Shown piece by piece: positions 13,968-25,731 of a stretch of 64,000 nucleotides of DNA; position 1 is the stretch's first letter; every line of letters starts with the position of its first letter. This DNA is from Biscogniauxia marginata. Its lineage: Eukaryota; Ascomycota; Sordariomycetes; Xylariales; Xylariaceae. The notes under the pieces were generated by a model. It did not search any database. It was not told the DNA's origin and saw only the letters and a program-made list of their open reading frames with translations. Both the position numbers and the translations under genes were made by a program. The stretch lies in NCBI GenBank assembly GCA_022695795.1, contig MU404059.1:741743-805742 (forward strand), given 5' to 3'.

Positions 13968-15244
13968 ATGCCTGGCCGAATCGAATGTTACCTCGACATT
14001 GGTATGTATACCTACATTATTAGCTTGTGAACCCCCGGCCTCAACTAACAACTATCGGTGAAACCAACCAGCATCGTTCTACAGCTACGTCGCCTTCGTC
14101 CAGCTCTTGAAGAACAAGGACTTGCTCGAACAGAACTCAGTCGAAGTAGAGTGAGTTTTTTTTGTTTTGGGGCACCCGTCATCCAAGTTGTCGCGTGCCA
14201 AGGGCTGAACCCGGATCCCACTAACTAACCTACCTACCTAAGGCTCCACCCGGTTCTCATAGCCGCCATCAACGTCGGCTCTGGTTCGTTGTCCCCCTCC
14301 CCGTCGCATGTGCCGTGCCGCAAAACTTTCCTGGCAAGAGTCCGAAGTACCGGGCTGACCCACGAATCAGGAAACAAGCCGCCGTGGTCGCTGCCGGCAA
14401 AGGCCGCCTACGGCCGACATGACATGCAACGCGCCGCGCGGTCCGTGGGGCTGAAGGACGTCTCGCCGCCGGGAAACCTGATGGAGGCGGGCAAGACGAT
14501 GCTGGTTAGCTGAATTCCCCTATCCTTGTTTAGCCTGATGAACATACCAATCACCACCCCTCCCCTTTTTTTCTCCCCCCCCTTTATCCCCTCCTACCTC
14601 CATTCCTCCTCACCAACCAACCAACTAACTAACTTCCTCTCCCCCAAACCCAGCCAATGCGCGCCCTCCTCTACATAAAATCCGCCTACCCACCAGCAGT
14701 CTACACGACGACCTTCCACTACCTCTTCCACGCCTTCTGGACTCTCCGCCAAGCCCCCACCACCCCCTCCGCGCTCTCCGCCGCGCTCCTCTCGGTCCCC
14801 AAGTCCTTCCCTCTCTCCCCTTCCCCTTCCCCCGTTTCCTCCTTTCCTCCTCCTTCTCCTCCTCCAGACCTCCTCCTCTTCACCCCCGCAGACGTATCCC
14901 GCGTCCTCGCCGCCGCCGCCTCGCTGCCGTGCAAGGACGCGCTCAAGGCGAACGTGGACGCGGCGCTGTCGCGCGGCGCTTTCGGCGCCCCCTGGCTCTG
15001 GGTCACGCGGTATGGGGGAGGAGGGAAGGGCAAAGGCGGCGGGGGCGGGGGGAACGAGGCGGGTGGGGATGGGGAGGGGGATGGCAAGGGCAAGGGCAAG
15101 GAAGGGGCCGGAGAGGAGGAGGAGCAGAGCGAGCCCTTCTTCGGTAGCGATAGGTGGCACTTCGTCTACGAGTTCCTCGGGCTGCCGTACCGGGACGTCG
15201 AGCTCCTAGCGCCCGGAGCGGCGAAAACGGGGGCGAGGCTTTAA
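13968..15244 (+). CDS. glutathione S-transferase kappa / DsbA-like thioredoxin-fold protein
   Basis: Five exons (13968..14001, 14072..14150, 14243..14283, 14371..14504, 14654..15244) join in frame to 292 residues. Seen: an N-terminal beta strand followed by ASFYSYVAF, where kappa-class enzymes carry the glutathione-activating Ser (here the F-Y-S-Y context), the GNKPPWSLPAK segment diagnostic of the kappa class and of 2-hydroxychromene-2-carboxylate isomerases, and a C-terminal RWHFVYEFLGLPYRDVELL close. Known: kappa GSTs are mitochondrial or peroxisomal and act in detoxification. Odd: a Gly/Lys/Glu-rich insert (roughly residues 220-258) and a Ser/Pro-rich stretch in the helical lid, both from simple-sequence DNA. 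It follows the PLP-enzyme gene on the same strand; pathway membership is possible but unproven. Confidence 0.85.
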
Positions 15245-15882
15245 CAGGGGGAGGGAGAGACGAGGTGGAAGGTTAAGAGTTTGTTGGGGGGGGGGGGGTT
15301 TCTCCAGTTGTTCGGTTTTCTCGCGTAATAGTTTTACGGATTAGGAGGGTGAGAATATATGTATATAAACAAATGCTAACATTTTGGGAATACGTGAGTG
15401 AGTTGCGAGAAGTGCAGGATATTTTATATGACTGTATACGAAATTGCACCCTTGTCTCTGAAACCTCTTGAATCGCGAGAGGCTGACATTGTTATTATGT
15501 CCTAATAAAATAATTTCTACTTCTGTTTTTTCTATATACTTTATCGTTAAAAAGTGAGTTAGGTACGTAAATGATGGTGGTGGTGGTCATATATATCGTG
15601 GGCATCGTCAAAAACAAAACCATTCTATCTACAAAGACTAGTTCGACTGGTCTTTTCCCCGTTCTTCCGCGTCTTTGGCCCGCAGTACACGTATTTTATC
15701 CAGTCTAATGTACCCGTTATTTTCAACATGACATTTTCAGGAAGAAGAAATAATAAATAAAAGGCTCATCCGGCAGAAAAGAAAAAATCGCTTCCTGATT
15801 CAAAAAAATAAATTTTTTTTCTCAAAGGCCATGCTTGTTTAAAGGGGAAAATGAAAGAAAAGGAGGGAAGAAAGATTCAACG
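15245..15882. other. convergent intergenic with poly-G and AT-rich DNA
   Basis: The stop codons of two convergent genes face this stretch. It contains a run of 13 G at 15286-15298 and AT-rich DNA up to 15840. No exon is seen. Confidence 0.45.
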
Positions 15883-18052
15883 TCAAATCTGTTTCTTGTC
15901 CATGGGCATGGACCCGGGCGCAAAGAATACCGCGTTGCTCTTCGGTAGCCCGGGACTCCGGCTGCCCGAGTTCCACGTGCTCGTCTTGCTCATGGTCTTC
16001 TTGCGCATGATGGCGAGGATGTCCGTCTCCATCTTCTCGATTCCCTTCTCGATGTCCTTATCCTCGTCGGCGTACTGCCTCTCGCGGCGGTGGTCGAGGG
16101 CCCACCACGAGAGCACGATGACGAGCGTCAGCGGTATCGTGACCGCGAAGTATATCCACAAGTCCGTTGACACCTCTTTGCCATCACCTAGAACTCATCG
16201 ACATCGTTGGTTAGATCCGTAAGGATAATAATAGCGACGAGATTTAAAAAGGGGTAAGGGTGGGGAGGGGGTAATGAGACGGTGAGAGGTCGACTTACCA
16301 ATGTCGAAATTAAAAAACGTCATGCTAAAGACAGAAGCCAGGAATGTTCCGGGGAGAAAAACGGCACCGAGAAGAGAGAGGGTTTTCATCGCTGTGCTGT
16401 CCCGCTTGCTCGCGTGGGCCAACCTCCTCTGTTGCGCTGCCATCTCGAGATTGAGTTTCGACTCCCTCTGGGCCATGATATTGTACAGCTGAACGCTTAC
16501 AGTCAATTCACCCGGACTGAACGAGTCATCGAGGATTGTACGGGAGAAAACAATAAAATGAAACTCACAGCCTGCCGTTGGATGTGCAATCTTTCCAACG
16601 TTGTATGGATGTAATGTTCCATACCGGTCAACTTGATTCGGTAAAAATCCAACCTCGCTGCCATGCTATCATTCAGAGCTCTCAGCTTCTTCGAATCGTT
16701 CTCCGGATGCACACGGGCCGTGAACTTCTCAAGCGCCCCCTTGGCTTCATTGACAATTATCTGGTAAGCTTGCGGGCGCTTCCATAATACCTGTGAGTGG
16801 CACTCCACGAGATCTCGGTTGATGGTATCGACATCAAAAATCGTGTATGCATCCTGCTCATCGATCTCGTCACGCATCGTGATGGCATTTTCAAGACTCC
16901 GCAACCAGTCCCGAGCGTTTCGTTGCCGGATGTCACCCTTGGCCGATAAGTCGTGCGTGAGAATAATCATGGGTAGAAGAAACGGGTGTCCGACCTCAGA
17001 AGGGCAGTCGGTCAGGTGTGTAATAGACTTGACGATATCCGACGACTCGGTGCCTTTTACAAAACCAGTTGTAATCCCATTCTTGAATGAGTACGATAAC
17101 ATGATCTCCCAACCGCGCGTCTTTCCCTTCTTACGGACATCAGATTTACGGAAGATTATCTCTGTAAGAAAATTAGATTTAGACAGGCTAGTTGACCCAA
17201 ACTCTCTATAACGACGAGACCAAGTTTCTTAGATGCGGGGAAGATCTTACGTAAATGAGGATCATCTTCGTCTTGATCGTAGGCACACCAGAAGAAGGGT
17301 CCCACGAGGCCGCTCCCCTCGATGGCACGATACGGAAGATGCAGTTTCCTGACCATCGAGGCATAATGTGTATGTGGTAATGAGATGACCTCGGGGGCAA
17401 AAGTATCTCTATGCTCAGCATTCTTCTGAATTCTGCTTCCAAGTCAGCACTTAGTTTGTATGTTGAGCCCCGATTTTATACGCACATGAGCCGTATGCCG
17501 TTTAATAACTTCACGTCATGGCTGAGTTCTTGTGGGGTGAATGCACCCTATATATCGCAGGCCTGTTAGCATCGTCGCAAGGCTAACAAAGTGATATCAA
17601 CGCAAATAGACTATCCTTGACTTGTTAAGATGTTGAGAGTTGCATAGTGGTTGCAATCCATTTGGTTAAGTAGAATGCGGGTGTATGTGGATGCCCCCCC
17701 GGCTTGCGGGCAACTCGATACTCTACTACGAACCCTGGTAAATACGGAGGGGAAGAAGAAAAGAAAGCAAAGGAAACCAAAAAGCTTACCCGGCGATGGA
17801 GGAAGTTTTCAAACTCGTCAAGGGTCAAGGGATGCTCTTCGCAGGTATTTTTCGAGCTATCCTAAATACAAACGGTCAGCCTTCGGTTGATCCGTTTACC
17901 TCGAAGTCGGAGTTGGCGGCGCGGCGCTTCGGTCCTTAAGTCTCCAAATGGCGGGACGTACATACCGAATAATTGAATATTTCGAGGTAGCTTGTCTTCT
18001 CTGTAACCGTCCTGCATTGCTTTACATGATAATCAAACAGGTAGTCATCCAT
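15883..18052 (-). CDS. CorA-like membrane protein (divalent-cation transporter family)
   Basis: Seven exons (18052..17966, 17861..17790, 17547..17486, 17432..17251, 17161..16569, 16488..16299, 16187..15883) join in frame to about 496 residues. Seen: a long soluble N-terminal domain, a helical stretch (roughly residues 270-360), then two membrane segments near the C-terminus: LGAVFLPGTFLASVFSMTFF and IYFAVTIPLTLVIVLSWWAL. The AMKTLSLLGAVFLPGTF context is that of fungal CorA/ZntB-like proteins. Known CorA channels have a Gly-Met-Asn signature after the first membrane helix; here that spot reads SMTFFNFD, so the signature is missing, as in many fungal relatives. Transport activity is therefore uncertain. 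The 242-nt intron at 17548-17789 is long for this window and could hide an unrecognised exon. The start ATG at 18052 is the first usable ATG. Confidence 0.82.
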
Positions 18053-19566
18053 ATCGAAACCTGGCGACTGGACGTGAATGGATTTTTGGATATTTTGGAG
18101 AATCAAGATAAAAACCAAGGCTAAGTAATACTAGGTATAAGACACTTCGAAACAAAATGATTAAAATTATGAAATCTTGGATCTTATTTTTTTAATGATT
18201 TCAAAAAAAAAAAATTTTGTCTGTCAGAACATCTTCTGTCACGTTCGTAGAATGAGGAATGTCTTAGGTTAGGGGTGGGAGATGCAGCGGACATGGATTC
18301 GAGATCGAGATTGGAGATTGAGGCGCAAAAAGGTGCTGCTGCCGAGGAAGCTTACCGTAGATGCATGAAAGCCCCCGTGACTAGTATTGTGTGCAGGAGT
18401 GGGAAGACAAAAGTTTGGATCGAGTGAGTTGTCTCTGCAGCAGCAAGGAGCAGAGAGGTCGAAAATAAGGAGATGTCCGCAATCAAAAACCCTCTGGATA
18501 AATGACAAGTGCCAGGGCAGGGGAGACGAGTTATCGGCTAACTAATACCAATTGGGGGTCACCATTTAAAGAAAGGAAGAGGCGGGTAGCTTCGAAAGCT
18601 TGTCTAGAGCTAGACCGACAGTTGGGGGAGAAGACAGGGTAGAAAAGGCCCCAAGTGTGGAGCCACGAGATCAGAACAATCAAGTTTAGCGGCGGAGACT
18701 AACATATGAACTTATGGCACTCTCCCTAACCTTAAATACCCACTTGCTGTCTTCTTATTCATGAATACAATTATGATATCAGCTGACCTAGACGTTTCAG
18801 TTTGATGTATACCTACATAGTACATGTAGTACATGTAGTTAGTAATCTAACCTAGGACTTCAAATGTCCATAAGGTTGGCAACCTCGTTGCAAACCAGGG
18901 CTAACTATGCAACTTTCAATTGGCTGTGTTTACTCAAGGACAAATCTGCTCTACATGCACCGCCTAGTATTGTAACTCGATGGCTTAAAAGGACGTAACA
19001 ACAAGCCTCAAATCTCCAAGATAGTTGCACTTCGAACCAAACATGAAGGAACTTTTGTCATGCATGTGCAGGTTGGATAAGGAACTTTTGCTTTGCCTGC
19101 ACAGGTTCGGTAGAGAGTACTCTCATAAAACAATACACAAAGGCGGGCTACCGTCATCACTTGACCCTTTCCAAGGCGGCCCAGGTCCTGCCACCACCAC
19201 CCTAAAACACACAGCTAGCTCCTCGAGCATTTTTTACCTATAATGCATGCCTAGCAAGAAACCCTATCCCATGCGGAGACGATGTACCCTTGTTGAATCC
19301 CTCTTAGCGGGCTGTCTTCACTGCCTTTTCATTCCTCGGTCTGAAGCTTGCGCCCATACATTTATTATGCCTTCAAACAAGATATCTCCCAATAAGCATG
19401 GTTCAAGGCGTAACACGCGGGTCCCTCGTGGATGGGTCTCACCGAGAAAACCAACTCAGCCGCGTTGACACCAAATCCTGGCCGAAACAGAGCCGGATCC
19501 AACAACTGGAATATGAAACCAAGCTCTTAAAACCAAACGAGCCAGTACCCAAAGGTCGTAGGGGCA
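18053..19566. other. 1.5-kb gene-free stretch
   Basis: I find no supported exon. It contains A/T runs near 18185-18215 and the tandem ACATGTAGTACATGTAGTTAG-like repeat around 18820-18842. It spans the promoter of the CorA-like gene and the 3' flank of the PKA gene. Confidence 0.4.
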
Positions 19567-21243
19567 TTAGAAATCAGGGAACAGGTAGCCGTATCTGTTC
19601 ACATATATTAGCACGTGACCCGGTCGATACCGGAACTATATCCTTTTACATACTCATCATTTGCTGGCTGGCCGTACTTCTCCGTCTCTTCTGGATACCG
19701 ATCAAATTGACTCGCATCACCTGCTCCAGCTTTGACGGGAGGCGTGTACGGCGCGTCTATGTCTTTTCTTGATAACCGATCCCAGGTGACTTCCGCGAAC
19801 CAAGGGTGACCTTTAACATCCTGCGGTCCACCGTATAGGTTACCCAGTCTTTTCGTCAGGTCTGGTGTGATGAGCCGTTCTAACAAGTCCTGCGCATCTG
19901 GGTGGACATATGCTGGGTATTTAACTTTGCCTCGAAGAATATTTTCGTAAATCTTCATTGGCGACCCGCTGTCCCAAAACGGTGTGTAGCCGCAGAGCAT
20001 CTCGTAGATTAAGATACCTAGAGACCACCTGGCCAGATTTGTGAGATTTCCAGTCCGCAAGCATATAAAATGGCTAGAATACTCACCAGTCGACCGATTT
20101 GTTGTAACCCTTGTTAGAAACCACTTCCGGAGCCAGGTAATCCGGGGTCCCACACAACGTCCACGTCTTATCCGGCACTCGCTTCGCGAATCCAAAATCC
20201 GTTATCTTGAGGTGTCCGTGGCGGTCCAACAATAAGTTCTCAGGCTTCAAATCCCTGTAGATGATGTTTCTTGAGTGTAAGTATTCTAGAGCTAGGGTAA
20301 CTTCAGCAGCATAGAATTTGGCCACCGGGTTAGGAAATCGCTAAGAAAAGGTCAGCTGCGTATGCTCCGGTACGAACCACAGAACAGTATATCGGCAACC
20401 TACGCCAGACTTTCTCAGAAGAGAAAATAGCTCGCCACCCTCCACAAAATCCATGACCATATACAGATTTCTCGCATCTTGGAAGGTTCCCCACAATGTG
20501 ATGAGAAAAGGGTGCTTGACTTCACCGAGCATCCGTCGTTCGTCATTGGTATGCTCCACCTGCTTCATCTTGACAACCTGGGCCTTCTTCAAAACCTTGA
20601 CGGCGTAGAAGCGTTGGTTGTGTTTCGACTGTACTAGATGTACACGCCCGAAGCTTCCCGTGCCCAGCGTCCGCAGCAGGTCGAAGTCGTTGAGTGAGTA
20701 TTTGCCCTTCGTCACCCTAACATCAGAAGGCTGCGCTTGCGCTTGCGGTTGGGATTGTGCCTGTGGCTGTTGCGCCTGTGGTTGCGCTTGCGGTTGAGGC
20801 GGAGGGGTTCCATGATGGCCTATCTTCCGAGTCAGACAGAGAACTGCGCGCCATAAAGATGCCGGCAGGAAAAGTTACATACCATCTGTTTGCGGAAGAT
20901 TGATTAGGTTATTAATACTCGGTAGATTCTGTGGTGTCCCCGTATGACCCGGGCTAGGAGTGGGCTGGATCCCATATGGAGCTTGGTGAACGGCTGGCGG
21001 ATTCATTTGCGGCCCTCCACTAGCCGAGGCTTGTTTCTCTCTACTTTGGTTTGCTTGTTGTGATAGTGGGCGTGGACTTGAACTGGCGGAAGATTGAGTG
21101 AGGCTTGAAACGAGGGAGCTCCGTTCGAATGGTTTCGAGGATGTCGGTGTGACGGGAGTGATTGGGCTTGTTGGCTGGCTAGAGGAAGGATCAGACTTTT
21201 CCTCCCTCGTCCGTTTCTTCTTGAGGAATCCTAAAGTCGGCAT
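19567..21243 (-). CDS. cAMP-dependent protein kinase catalytic subunit
   Basis: Serine/threonine kinase released from its regulatory subunit by cAMP. In fungi it controls growth, spore germination, stress response and virulence. Five exons (21243..20883, 20819..20404, 20340..20087, 20028..19654, 19594..19567) give 477 residues. Seen: glycine loop GTGSFGRV, catalytic Lys in [24 protein letters not shown] (DFG), activation loop [14 protein letters not shown] with the phosphorylatable Thr, and an AGC tail ending [10 protein letters not shown]. The last exon is only 28 nt and supplies the end of that tail. The N-terminal 160 residues are disordered: Ser/Pro-rich, then a Gln/Ala/Pro repeat (about residues 126-150). 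This extension is typical of filamentous-fungal PKA-C1. Paralogue assignment (C1 versus C2) would need a tree; the AGC tail and high conservation favour the main C1 form. Confidence 0.95.
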
Positions 21244-23598
21244 ATGATACGAGGTAGGGGATCCAAGAGGCGGGGCCCTCGGGAGGATCGATGAATGGAG
21301 GAGAGAGGTGTTAAGGAGATAAGGCCGAAACCTTTGATAAGCTGTCGATATCGAAGAGAAGGATTATCACGACCTCGGGGACTCAGGATTCTCAAAGGCG
21401 GGCGAGTCGGCAGCGGTAGCGGCAGTCGTTCGGGATCAGAGGATAGGGGAAGTCGCACGTAGAAAGCTCAGGAGGCGGCTTAGGAGTTGGTACATTCCCA
21501 AGAGGACGGTGCGATAGTCTCTAAGGGACAACCGGCGTGTCCTGTGGCAGTCGAGAAGCAGAGAGTTTCGAGGTATCCGGGGATATCGGGTTAACCTAGA
21601 TAAACTGTGGCTTGCGGCCGAACCCTCTCGGACAGCGTAGGATTCTACCCAGGTGGCCCAAGTAGTCGCTTTCAGCTGTGCACAAAGAGCTCGGTGCTAA
21701 ACACGCCTGTCAAGCCCAATTGAAGCGTTCTTAGGTAGTTTTCTATGGGAGTAATAACTCCTTTTCGGACAAATAGGCGCAGGCGATTAGTAGGTGGCTG
21801 GTGGTAAGGAGGAGAGAAGGTCTTTTAGAGCTCTGTAGTCGATAATTTCATAAGAGGGTAGACTGGAGTAAGAAGTCGGTCGAGCTCGAGTTTGAGAGAT
21901 GCGGCATGGCAAGCTAAGTAGAGGCGTAGCTAGCTCGGGGGGGTGTTAGGGGGTGCGACAGGTGTCGATGAGGGAGAATGACGATGATGGGCCGGCACTT
22001 GGGGGGAGGGGAGAACTAAGTTTGAATGCCAGAAAGGCTAAGTCGGGCTGGACGGAAGCCAAGTCGGCAAAGGAAGGCCGTGAGCATGTGTGTAAGTATG
22101 TAGACAGAAGCAGCAGAAGCGCATCAGGACGAGTCCACCGTCTGCTACGCACGTCCGAGTTGGCCAAGTCGTAATTCCTTTTTGGGGCGGAGACAAAGAA
22201 CTCGAAGGTGAGGAGCATCAAGAGAGACATCTGGCTGATCGATAAAAAAGGTGGGGTTCAGATCGCCGAGCGCTCCTCATCCCGTTCTAGTAAACCCTCT
22301 GCCAATAGCTAGACGCCGTAGAACTGTGGTCCAGTCACAGCACTAACAGCAGTTGTACCAGCAGTGTCAGGGGCTGCTTCATTTATCTCCTCCCAAGACA
22401 AGCTAAAGAGGTCTTGTTCAACCTGAGGAGAGAGTGGACGTGGGCTGCTCTTTGTTCATTTTATCAGGTTAGGCGTTAGGCTGGGCGGAGGGGGGAAAGA
22501 GAAGTAAAAGGTCCTTTTTACGACGAGATGATGCATAGGGTAGGATGGGGATAAGGTAGCCTACATAGGCTCTCTGCGGTTGGGTTTCATCCGTTGTCAT
22601 TGCGGATCGGAAACCTACCTAATGAGATCGTGCCAGTACGCACATATTGGTTTGGTCCTGTTTTTAGAAGCATGTCGCTTTGTGTGTGAGTGTGTGTGCA
22701 TGTGTGTAGATGGATGGAGGGGGAGATAAACCCGACGTCTCGATGGCCGCAGTAGAGTAGACCGCCCGCGTATCGACGTGGGGTAATAAGAGGTAAGATG
22801 AAATGATATCTTACATATAGGTACGAAGTACTACTATGCTAGGTTTACCCGAGTTAGGTACCTCTCAGTTAGTTCATAATGTACTGTGCTTAGTTAAATT
22901 AAGTTATTATAATCAAAATCCCGACCTATATATATTCCCTCCTATATATCTACACCAATGGAAAATAAAGTAAGATAGAATAAAATCAAAGGTGGGGATT
23001 CTTATTCTTGCCTAACCATAGTTCTAACCAGAGGGAAAGACATATATAAGTGCGCATCATCTAAGCACCATATCCTTCCAAGTTCTTGTTAAGCCGAGCC
23101 TACATTAGGTGGTACAACTACCCACCTACCAAATCACTTGGATTAGGTACTTGCCGACCTGTTATGCGGTCTAAGCTACCTAAGGTAACACATTCTATTC
23201 CCGGTAGGATTTTACGTATAATGTAGTAAGCTTGTCGCATAGCAGCAGATTGGGGCGACGGTTACGCAGTCTACTGCTTATCAACCTTCAGTTACTTATG
23301 CAGGAAGAAGTACAGAGTCCACATAAGTTCACAGGGCCGGCTACTACCGAGCCCTATTGTTTTCCGTTCGTAACCATTGCTATATTGAGTGCTGTGTGAT
23401 ACCTTTTACGCAGCCGGTCGACGCCTCCAGCCTCATGACACGTAGGAACGGAAAAAAAAACTGTGAAACTCAATAGGAATCCAAGGCTTAACATGCGGTT
23501 GATATATACGACTCTCTTTCTCTTTCTCCTTTTTCCTCGAGGCCAACGTAATTTCCCTACCCCGTCAGCCTCCAGTAGACATAGCCTTGTTCCCTCCA
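21244..23598. other. 2.4-kb gene-free stretch upstream of PKA
   Basis: No supported exon. The first kilobase is purine-rich on the plus strand (CT-rich on the coding strand of the kinase gene), as expected for a long 5' leader and promoter. A TG repeat lies near 22681-22706, and TAGGTACCT-type palindromes near 22850 and 23150. Confidence 0.4.
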
Positions 23599-24668
23599 TC
23601 AGAACCGATGGCTCCTCTTCTGATTCGTCCGGTATGCTGTCCAACCCACATATCCGCCCCCAACAGCCAGTGCGAAGAAGATGATCTTGAAGAAGAACCA
23701 AGTCCAGCTACCACCCTTCTTTTTCGCCGCCTTAGACGCACCACCTCTGCCCGGGGTCTTCTTACTTGGCGTAGAAGAACCCGCTGTTGTGTAGAGGTTC
23801 CTGGCGTCGATTGAGATGATATCGTGGTTATCGCTCAGTTCACCCGTCTCAGCGCTGAACCCTAGGTACGTGACCGAAGGAATCGTTGGTGGCTCGTTCG
23901 TCTCGAAACAGAGTATCCAATCATCTTCATTCTTGTACTGGAGTTCCAACTTCAACGACTTATCTTGAAAGTACGTCAATTTCAGCTTCGTAGGCACGTT
24001 CGCGTTTCGAATGCCCCGCGCAGAGCAACCGGCGAATTCGGTCTCCTTTCCATCGTTGTCCTTGTTATACGGCGTCTTGCCATCGCCGACCATCGCCATG
24101 ACGTATGGGAACACCGTGCCTGGCCGGTTGTTCTTGTAGGTATCAATGAAGACACCGAGGCCTTCGAAGTTGTTCGCATGACCGAAAACAGGTCCAAGTT
24201 GCCCGCGCTCCTTGGTAAGCCACATCGCAAATCCATCACCGTATAATTGGTTCTTGCCAGATATCTTAAACTCGACCTCGATCTCCCAGTTCGTGGCGGT
24301 TAAAGGCACTCGCGAGAACAGCCAGCCATTTTGCGAGGGACGATCGGACGTAAGGCGGATGTATCTACCAGGCAATGATCAACCATAGGGTTCGATTTGG
24401 TCTGGGTGAAATTGTAAAACCTACGAATCCGTCCGAACAATTGTGTCGCCTCCGAAATCGTACCATCGGCTTGACATATCGGAGTCGAGGTAAGGTTGTT
24501 TTAATGTGTGCGTGCGAAGCTGCGATTTTGGTTTAGTAGAGAGCCGTAGCTGGGCTGGAAAGGCTCCAATATTACCGCAATACTCCGAATATTTCCATCC
24601 TCGCCGCGGTCGACAGCAGCCCAGGCCGTCGTCGCCAGCCACAGGGCTGACAAGGCCGAAAACCACAT
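23599..24668 (-). CDS. L-type lectin cargo receptor (VIP36/EMP47 family)
   Basis: Transmembrane lectin of the early secretory pathway that binds high-mannose glycoproteins for ER-Golgi transport. Three exons (24668..24576, 24519..24425, 24364..23599) give 317 residues. Seen: a cleavable signal peptide (MWFSALSALWLATTAWA), the lectin opening LKQPYLDSDMSSRWYDFGGD, YIRLTSDRPSQNGW, the GDGFAMWLT and FIDTYKN metal/sugar-binding segments, a short Lys-rich stalk, one membrane helix (WFFFKIIFFALAVGGGYVGW) and an 11-residue cytosolic tail ending KRSHRF. That tail lacks a C-terminal KKXX signal and resembles the short basic-aromatic tail of VIP36. The frame agrees across both junctions. Confidence 0.93.
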
Positions 24669-25731
24669 GGTGCTGAGCCTCGTAGGCCGTGGAACTTAAC
24701 GGATAAAAAGAAAATAGACAGAGAGAAATGATATGTAAGGAGAATAGAAAAAGAGAACTACAAACGGGAAGGGAAGGCGGCGGACTGGTGTGGCCGGAGG
24801 TGATGGTGGAAAGGAGTGTCGCTAGTGATCACAATGATAGCTGGCCTTTCGCTCAGCCGTGCAAAAAAGAATCCGGGGTTTCTTCCTGAATGGCCAGCTT
24901 GTTTCACTGAGCTACCCCTGTACCTACTGTACCTAAGTACGCTAAGCCTCACGGAAAGCCACGGTAGTGGCTTGACTACCTCAGGTAAGCTTCATCCCAC
25001 TTGCACCTGAGGCAACCTGACTTGAGGTACATACACTAGCAAACTACAGAATACCAGGTAGGTACTCTTCTTTCCTCAACCTTAATCTATTATCAATTGC
25101 ACCGGGAAAAGCACACCATTGAACAAACTCGGCATTTGCATGTACCTACCTTAGGTATGGATTCAGTCGGCTGGTGAATTGAGACATATCTACTACCGCA
25201 AACACCTACTATCGATTACACAGATACAGGTCGAAGCAGACAAATGCCAGCATGGATGAGATGAAATTATAATGCCAATCCCAAGAGCATTTTTGCGGTT
25301 GTTTCACTCCGGACTCCGGACCCGAGTGGACCAGCAATGCTTCGGGGTCTATCTACGGGCTTGTCCCGGGCACTGTGCCGAAAGCTCTGCAGGCCCGTGT
25401 AGAGGTACCTAATGTCTATTTCCAGGCAGTTTTACCCCAGCCACAGGGGATCCGAACACAGTGGCTAGATGGAAGTACCTACCTTCCTATAAACCTTAGG
25501 AAGGTACATAGGTACCTAGGTAGGTTTAGGTACCTAGTGGCCCATTTGGCCCACTGCAACGAGTCAGACGACGTCAGAGCCCAGGGAACGCCAAGTCGAG
25601 GCCATTTCGCAAGCCAACACGGTCCGAAGCAATCCAGGCCGCCAGCCTCCATACTCCATACTCCATCTCATTCTCATCGTTGAATTTTATTTCAACGCCC
25701 CGTCCCTTTCCCATGTCTTAAAGCGTCCACG
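24669..25731. promoter_or_regulatory. divergent intergenic region with CCTAGG/GGTACC palindromes
   Basis: 1.06 kb between the divergent lectin and LMBR1-like genes. It holds no supported exon. It carries several TAGGTACCTA-type palindromic blocks (near 24915-24935, 25055-25065, 25140-25158 and most densely 25480-25540). Confidence 0.5.

Noticed and set aside
14594..15160. Long minus-strand frame opposite the GST gene
   Set aside because: Low-complexity antisense by-product of the GST exon; no family features.
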